In this document: positions 8,103 to 11,173 of the stretch, piece after piece
Layout of the letters: every line of letters begins with the position of its first letter
Numbering within the stretch: the first letter of the stretch is position 1
DNA from: Planctomycetota bacterium
Lineage (GTDB): Bacteria > Planctomycetota > Phycisphaerae > WQYP01
Assembly: GCA_021826605.1 (NCBI GenBank)
Contig: JAKAZF010000036.1
Span: 1 to 11,173 of the forward strand
Direction: 5' to 3'
DNA: 11,173 bases
The notes under the pieces: generated by a model
What the model was told of the DNA's origin: nothing
Databases searched by the model: none
The model's input: the letters and a program-made list of their open reading frames with translations, nothing else
Made by a program: the position numbers and the translations under genes

Positions 8103-8699
8103 TTATGTGAATTGCTCACGGCCCGGTTGAGCAACATGCGGCGTCTGCCTGATTTGTTGCGAACTGCGATCAAGGGCATGAAAAAGATATCCGCAGAACA
8201 TAATGGGCCATGGGCCATCGCCGCTAAGACCCAACGCATCTCGCACGACCGGCCTGTTCAGGAATGGGGACAAAACTGGGTAAGCTTCTTGAATCATGGA
8301 TAAATCCACAGCTGGGAGGCGCTGCTCGTCAATCAAATGGATATTTGCAAATCTATACGCTTCGAAAACGAACCCGGAACAGCTGAACCGCATGCGAACA
8401 TATCTGCCATCGGCCTCTGTTAGCGCGATCGCGTGAGGACATATGCAGTACGCCTGTCCGATGTTCGCCGGAGTCAGCCCCAGTGCCTTAATCGCCAGGT
8501 GTTCATTTTCGTGTCGATCAATAAAATTTCTGATTTTTTGCTGCTCGTCCGCGGTCAGGTCGACGCTGCCGATAATATCGGCGTGCATCAGTCGCCCGCT
8601 TGGCAGGGGAGGCCCCATATCAATAACTTCGATGTTGGGCACCGCCTGCCCTCCCGCGAGCTGTGCCAGGCCGACGTGTTTAACGAACGGGGCTGCCAT
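8103..8699 (-). CDS. Unknown protein with a CSGFV motif, possible cysteine peptidase-like fold
   Basis: I do not recognise a family with confidence for this 198-residue protein with no signal peptide. The most telling stretch is residues 103-120 (MRFSCSGFVFEAYRFANI): a Cys followed by SGFV, at the head of a helix containing AYR, looks like the catalytic-cysteine motif of NlpC/P60 peptidases and their permuted papain-like relatives. Cys107 would be the nucleophile. In permuted members the His comes first; His63, His67 and His89 are the candidates here. Cys85 and Cys87 (AYCICPHA) are also notable. The start is the ATG at 8699, with GAGG nine bases upstream; a TTG at 8726 would add nine residues. 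It is the last gene of a three-gene minus-strand unit, 41 bases after the stop at 8741. The peptidase fold is a hypothesis, and binding without catalysis is equally possible. Confidence 0.7.
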   Translation of the reverse strand: MAAPFVKHVGLAQLAGGQAVPNIEVIDMGPPLPSGRLMHADIIGSVDLTADEQQKIRNFIDRHENEHLAIKALGLTPANIGQAYCICPHAIALTEADGRYVRMRFSCSGFVFEAYRFANIHLIDEQRLPAVDLSMIQEAYPVLSPFLNRPVVRDALGLSGDGPWPIMFCGYLFHALDRSSQQIRQTPHVAQPGREQFT

Positions 8700-8740
8700 C
8701 GCCGACAACCTCGAAAAGGGCAGCAACGGCGGGGGTGGCG

Positions 8741-9514
8741 CTACTGACTCGCGTGACCGGCATCTCGCCCGCTCTCCACATTTTGGTGCCTGCTGAAAAC
8801 CCTCAGGCGGAGCTTAGCCAGCCAGTCGGCCGCCTCGTGATTTCCGCTCTGCCAGCGGTTCCCTAACTCGGCGAGATCTGCATTGATGATTTCGCCAAAC
8901 CAGTGATGCGGAGACCGAAGTGCGGAATCCCATGCCTCCTCGGCCAGACTGCTGCGCATCGCCACGATGGCCTCAATCGCCAGCGAAGCGCATGCAGAGT
9001 ATTTATCGCGCAATAGGAGCCTGGGATTTAGATACGCCTGCGCCATCTGCATGAGATTTGACGCCAATTGTGATCGCACGTTCGCGTGCGTCGGCGGATG
9101 GACCTCAAAATTACGGTATATCATCTTGGCTACTTCAAGCTCCAATTCCAAAGGCAGCGGGCTGCGATTTTCCGGATCCAATAGAGCAGCAAGTGTTTCC
9201 ATTTTTTCCATTGGCATTATTGCAATGTACTTGCGAATGGCGGAACCCACAGCGATGAGTTCCCCCGGCGTGGAACTGTTGCGATGAGCATGGATATAGC
9301 TCCAGAGAACGGGTAACAGGCGATGCTGTTGTTGCAGATCAAATCGTGTAATCTCGGCCTCAATGATATGATTTGGAGAAATATTTTCCCCTTCGGGGGT
9401 TAGAATGTCTAACAGACCACGGGGGTACAGTGCGCGCCCAGGGCATCCACGCCCGACACCCCCAACCCCGATTCGGACACCTGTGGATCGCTGTAAATAT
9501 AGTCGGCGCGGCAT
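8741..9514 (-). CDS. Unknown helical protein, C-terminal frame of a probably frameshifted gene
   Basis: This frame gives 257 residues from an ATG at 9514, but that ATG has no ribosome-binding site. The first 31 residues are Gly/Arg-rich and overlap the coding part of the ORF ending at 9409. The sensible protein starts at RGLLDILTPEGENISPNH (from residue 32), which continues the upstream frame if one base is added, or a -1 slip occurs, at the five-C run at 9421-9425. The joined protein would have about 348 residues. The body is mostly helical, with repeat-like stretches such as LASNLMQMAQAYLNPRLL and SACASLAIEAIVAMRS, typical of alpha-helical scaffolds. No catalytic motif or membrane segment is visible. 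It sits between the COMM-like gene and the CSGFV gene. The function is unknown; the frame break may be a mutation, a sequencing error or real slippage. Confidence 0.65.
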   Translation of the reverse strand: MPRRLYLQRSTGVRIGVGGVGRGCPGRALYPRGLLDILTPEGENISPNHIIEAEITRFDLQQQHRLLPVLWSYIHAHRNSSTPGELIAVGSAIRKYIAIMPMEKMETLAALLDPENRSPLPLELELEVAKMIYRNFEVHPPTHANVRSQLASNLMQMAQAYLNPRLLLRDKYSACASLAIEAIVAMRSSLAEEAWDSALRSPHHWFGEIINADLAELGNRWQSGNHEAADWLAKLRLRVFSRHQNVESGRDAGHASQ

Positions 9515-9786
9515 TGGCCGGAAATGAACATTGATCCATCTTCGGTTTCCAAGGCCGCTTCGAATCGGCCCGTTGGCTGAGTCTCTATCACTCCGCCTGT
9601 TACGCTGGAAAGCGTGGCTTTGTTTGCCCGCTTTATTTCCTTCAATGTAGACTTTGCGCCCAAAAATTTTATCAATTCCGTCACGCGCGTATCAATATCC
9701 ATGGGCCAACTCGCCTGCTTCTCTAAGTATTCAGAGAACCATGATCCGGTTTTTGGCGCTACGTCTGGATTAATTAGCTCGGGCAC
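9409..9786 (-). CDS. Unknown protein, N-terminal frame of the probably frameshifted gene
   Basis: It begins at a GTG (9786) behind a near-perfect Shine-Dalgarno, so this is where translation starts. The first 122 residues look like real protein: a short helical region (ELINPDVA, then WFSEYLEKQASWPMDIDTRVTELIKFL) followed by a likely beta-rich part (GGVIETQPTGRFEAALETED). After SGVDALGAHCTP (111-122) the frame reads VVC and stops at 9409. At that point the other frame reads RGLLDILTPEG, a natural continuation. The break coincides with five consecutive C on the coding strand. The ribosome-binding site overlaps the stop of the upstream gene at 9801, so the two are translationally linked. I found no match to a known family. 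Confidence 0.65.
   Translation of the reverse strand: MPELINPDVAPKTGSWFSEYLEKQASWPMDIDTRVTELIKFLGAKSTLKEIKRANKATLSSVTGGVIETQPTGRFEAALETEDGSMFISGQCRADYIYSDPQVSESGLGVSGVDALGAHCTPVVC
9421..9425 (-). other. Five-C run at the frame junction
   Basis: The coding strand reads TGT ACC CCC GTG in the incoming frame and CCC CGT GGT in the outgoing one. A single added C, or a prolyl-tRNA on CCC slipping back one base onto another CCC, gives T-P-R-G and restores the long frame. I did not find a clear stimulatory hairpin or pseudoknot by eye. Confidence 0.55.
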
Positions 9787-9792
9787 GGTAAT

Positions 9793-9802
9793 TCACCTCC
9801 TT
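9793..9802 (-). promoter_or_regulatory. Strong Shine-Dalgarno overlapping the previous stop
   Basis: The minus strand carries AAGGAGGTGA, almost the full anti-16S match, six bases before the GTG at 9786. It overlaps the TAA of the upstream gene (9801-9803). This fixes the unusual GTG start and points to translational coupling with high relative expression of the second gene. Confidence 0.85.
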
Positions 9803-10523
9803 ATCGCGTTGCTTCAGTTGAAGGAACAGGAATACTCTGACTTTTGAGAAGTTCCTTAACCACCGCGACTTTACGTTTTGCGGTAGCAACTGTCTCCTCC
9901 AGCCGCGCTATTTGTTTCTCCGACATCCGAACCTCAAGGACCTCAGATTCGCCGCCGGAGGTTGTATAATCCAATCGCAGGATGACGACGGGCAGCGCCC
10001 CTTCCACGCGATGGCGGCTAGAGTCGAAAATCGGCCGGATATCGCAAATGATATTTGCCTGGTCAAGTTCGGCACCCGTCGCAACAGCCAGCTTTTGAGC
10101 TTTGAATTGTCGGCCCAGCCCGTTTGGAACAACCGCCAGCCGCCGGAGGCGTTCAACAAGGGTCCGTCTTTCTTCAGAGTTAAACGGCTTTTCTTCGCCC
10201 GTGATTGCCTCGGAAAGAATTCTCATCGCGTCCTGGGTTGGCATATCGGCGTCGTGAAGAACTTCGGAAATTCGATAGATTGCTGCCGCAAGTTTCCCTG
10301 CATCACTTTCGCCTGCCAACACTTTGCTAACGGTCGCGTCCAGCACATCGCGACTGATGAATGCATCTAATTTTTCCAGCGCTCCCGTCAAATGGAGGAA
10401 CCGGTCTTCGGTTAAGCCAACAACCAACTGCATGTCCGCCAGAAAATCCTCATCACAAACCAACCGGCTTGCCAATAATTTAAAGGGCGGAGTGCCAAAA
10501 AAGAAAGCGCTTTTGTATCTCAT
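9801..10523 (-). CDS. Unknown protein with helical N-terminus and COMM-domain-like C-terminus
   Basis: First gene of the three-gene unit. With the ATG at 10523 (AGGA eight bases upstream) it has 240 residues; an ATG at 10532 would add three but has no spaced ribosome-binding site. There is no signal peptide or membrane segment. Numbering from 10532, residues about 25-150 are predicted helical by composition (LADMQLVVGLTEDRFLHLTG, ERRTLVERLRRLAVV). Residues 157-230 read as two or three strands (ANIICDIRPIF, ALPVVILRLDY), then SEVLEVRMSEKQIARLEETV and a long helix. That order, with the PVVILRLDY and VLEVRMSEKQ pattern, resembles the COMM domain of eukaryotic COMMD proteins, which also follow a helical N-terminal domain. 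This is pattern recognition only; the role could be assembly or protein binding. It is followed at 15 bases by the frameshifted gene. Confidence 0.75.
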   Translation of the reverse strand: MRYKSAFFFGTPPFKLLASRLVCDEDFLADMQLVVGLTEDRFLHLTGALEKLDAFISRDVLDATVSKVLAGESDAGKLAAAIYRISEVLHDADMPTQDAMRILSEAITGEEKPFNSEERRTLVERLRRLAVVPNGLGRQFKAQKLAVATGAELDQANIICDIRPIFDSSRHRVEGALPVVILRLDYTTSGGESEVLEVRMSEKQIARLEETVATAKRKVAVVKELLKSQSIPVPSTEATR

Positions 10524-10579
10524 GTGCCGCATCCTGAATGCCGATTCAGAGGTTCCAATACATTCACTTGGTGTATAGT

Positions 10580-10608
10580 CAATATCATGTCTGGGGCGGT
10601 CCTGTCAA
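10580..10608 (-). promoter_or_regulatory. Candidate promoter of the three-gene unit
   Basis: On the minus strand a perfect -35 TTGACA (10603-10608) is followed after 17 bases by ATATTG (10580-10585), a fair -10, about 57 bases before the start at 10523. The -35 touches the first copy of a 10-base direct repeat, which could be an operator. Confidence 0.45.
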
Positions 10609-10630
10609 GCAGGTGTTGTTAAGCAGGTGT
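10607..10630. repeat. Direct repeat AAGCAGGTGT, two copies
   Basis: AAGCAGGTGT occurs at 10607-10616 and 10621-10630, a 14-base step, in the intergenic region between divergent genes. Its edge overlaps the candidate -35 box. It may be an operator half-site pair or the trace of a small duplication. Confidence 0.4.
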
Positions 10631-10718
10631 GGCAAATGCTGATTCAGTGGGTACACTTCGGTAGTAGCGCGTCTGCGGTTCACCGGTACCGTGGCAGGCT
10701 TACCGCACGATTCGTAGC

Positions 10719-11173
10719 ATGGTTGCAAGGGTTGGTAAAGTGGATGTTGTGACTAACGCTGAATTAAAAATGCCCGCGGATATCTTGGCGTTGTGGTTGC
10801 TGGAATGTCACGTTGTGACAATAGAGCCGCACATTCTCGTTACGTTGTTATTCGGCACGCCGGCGGATGAACAGGTGCTCGCCGACACCCTGCGTAGCCT
10901 GGTTTGGCTGATCGGGCCAAACGGGCGGTCGGAAATCTGGCGACCGGGTAAAGATTATCCGGGCAGCAGCATCTGGTTTGCAGAGCCTGAAACCGGGATA
11001 CTCTTGGGCAATGATTTTCATAAACCTGATGCGGTATACGCGTGCAAACTTGACGGCACCCATATCGCGTCATTCAGTCTGCCGTTGTTATGGGATAATC
11101 CCATTCAACCGTGGCGCTTCAAGGCAACGCAGAAAGGTATTGAATATGTGGACTACCAAGGCGAATTGCAGCA
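10719..11173 (+). CDS. Unknown protein, N-terminal part (runs off the right edge)
   Basis: A plus-strand frame stays open from the ATG at 10719 to the window end (151 complete codons). Its composition is normal for a protein, with well-spaced Trp, Gly and Pro: LWLLECHVV, LVWLIGPNGRSEIWRPG, SSIWFAEPETGILLGNDFH, PLLWDNPIQPWRF. There is no signal peptide, and I do not recognise the family. The start is uncertain: the ATG at 10719 has no good Shine-Dalgarno, a GTG at 10740 has AAGG nine bases upstream, and an ATG at 10770 has none. It is divergent from the COMM-like gene, with about 195 bases between starts, so the two may share a control region. Confidence 0.6.
   Translation, partial: MVARVGKVDVVTNAELKMPADILALWLLECHVVTIEPHILVTLLFGTPADEQVLADTLRSLVWLIGPNGRSEIWRPGKDYPGSSIWFAEPETGILLGNDFHKPDAVYACKLDGTHIASFSLPLLWDNPIQPWRFKATQKGIEYVDYQGELQ

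Noticed and set aside
9484..9514. ATG at 9514 as a genuine independent start
   Set aside because: There is no Shine-Dalgarno, and the first 31 residues lie over the coding part of the other frame with Gly/Arg-rich composition. A frame break is the simpler reading.
1..11173. CRISPR array, tRNA, rRNA, insertion sequence, integrase or attachment site
   Set aside because: No spaced identical repeats of CRISPR length, no cloverleaf, no transposase or recombinase motif and no terminal inverted repeats were seen on either strand by eye.

Overview
The window most resembles a chromosomal segment from a Planctomycetota-type bacterium, possibly Phycisphaerae or a relative, at moderate GC. The main reasons are a membrane protein ending in a (G/A)FADGHV motif like those common in planctomycete pseudopilin-type proteins, a secreted protein with a planctomycete-style HEAT-like N-terminus, and a phosphoribosylformylglycinamidine synthase with its PurS region fused to PurL. 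The lineage is an inference; no rRNA, tRNA or other taxonomic marker is present.

Layout. Positions 1-744 (minus) hold the N-terminal 248 residues of an HK97-type phage major capsid protein that runs off the left edge. It is divergent from a three-helix membrane protein with a pseudopilin-like region (923-1711, plus). Next come three minus-strand genes that look ordinary: a secreted protein of unknown function (1877-3202), a GH57 alpha-amylase-type glycoside hydrolase (3326-4492) and the large purine-biosynthesis enzyme PurS-PurL (4715-7663). They are separated by gaps of about 120 to 220 bases with candidate stem-loops, so they are probably independent units rather than one operon. A 439-base gene-free stretch (7664-8102) follows, carrying two copies of a short GAAACGC-rich element upstream of purL.

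The least familiar part is 8103-10620: a compact minus-strand unit of three unrecognised genes behind a plausible promoter. In transcription order these are (a) a protein of about 240 residues with a helical N-terminus and a C-terminal stretch resembling the eukaryotic COMM domain; (b) a protein of about 348 residues whose reading frame is broken at a run of five C, so it appears as two overlapping ORFs, with one of the strongest Shine-Dalgarno sequences in the window; and (c) a 198-residue protein with an FSCSGFV motif resembling the catalytic-cysteine motif of NlpC/P60 or permuted papain-like peptidases. These three probably work together and are the best candidate for an undescribed system. 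No function can be assigned from sequence alone.

At the right edge, a divergent plus-strand gene (from about 10719) is open to the end of the window and is not recognised. I saw no CRISPR array, tRNA, rRNA, insertion sequence or integrase.
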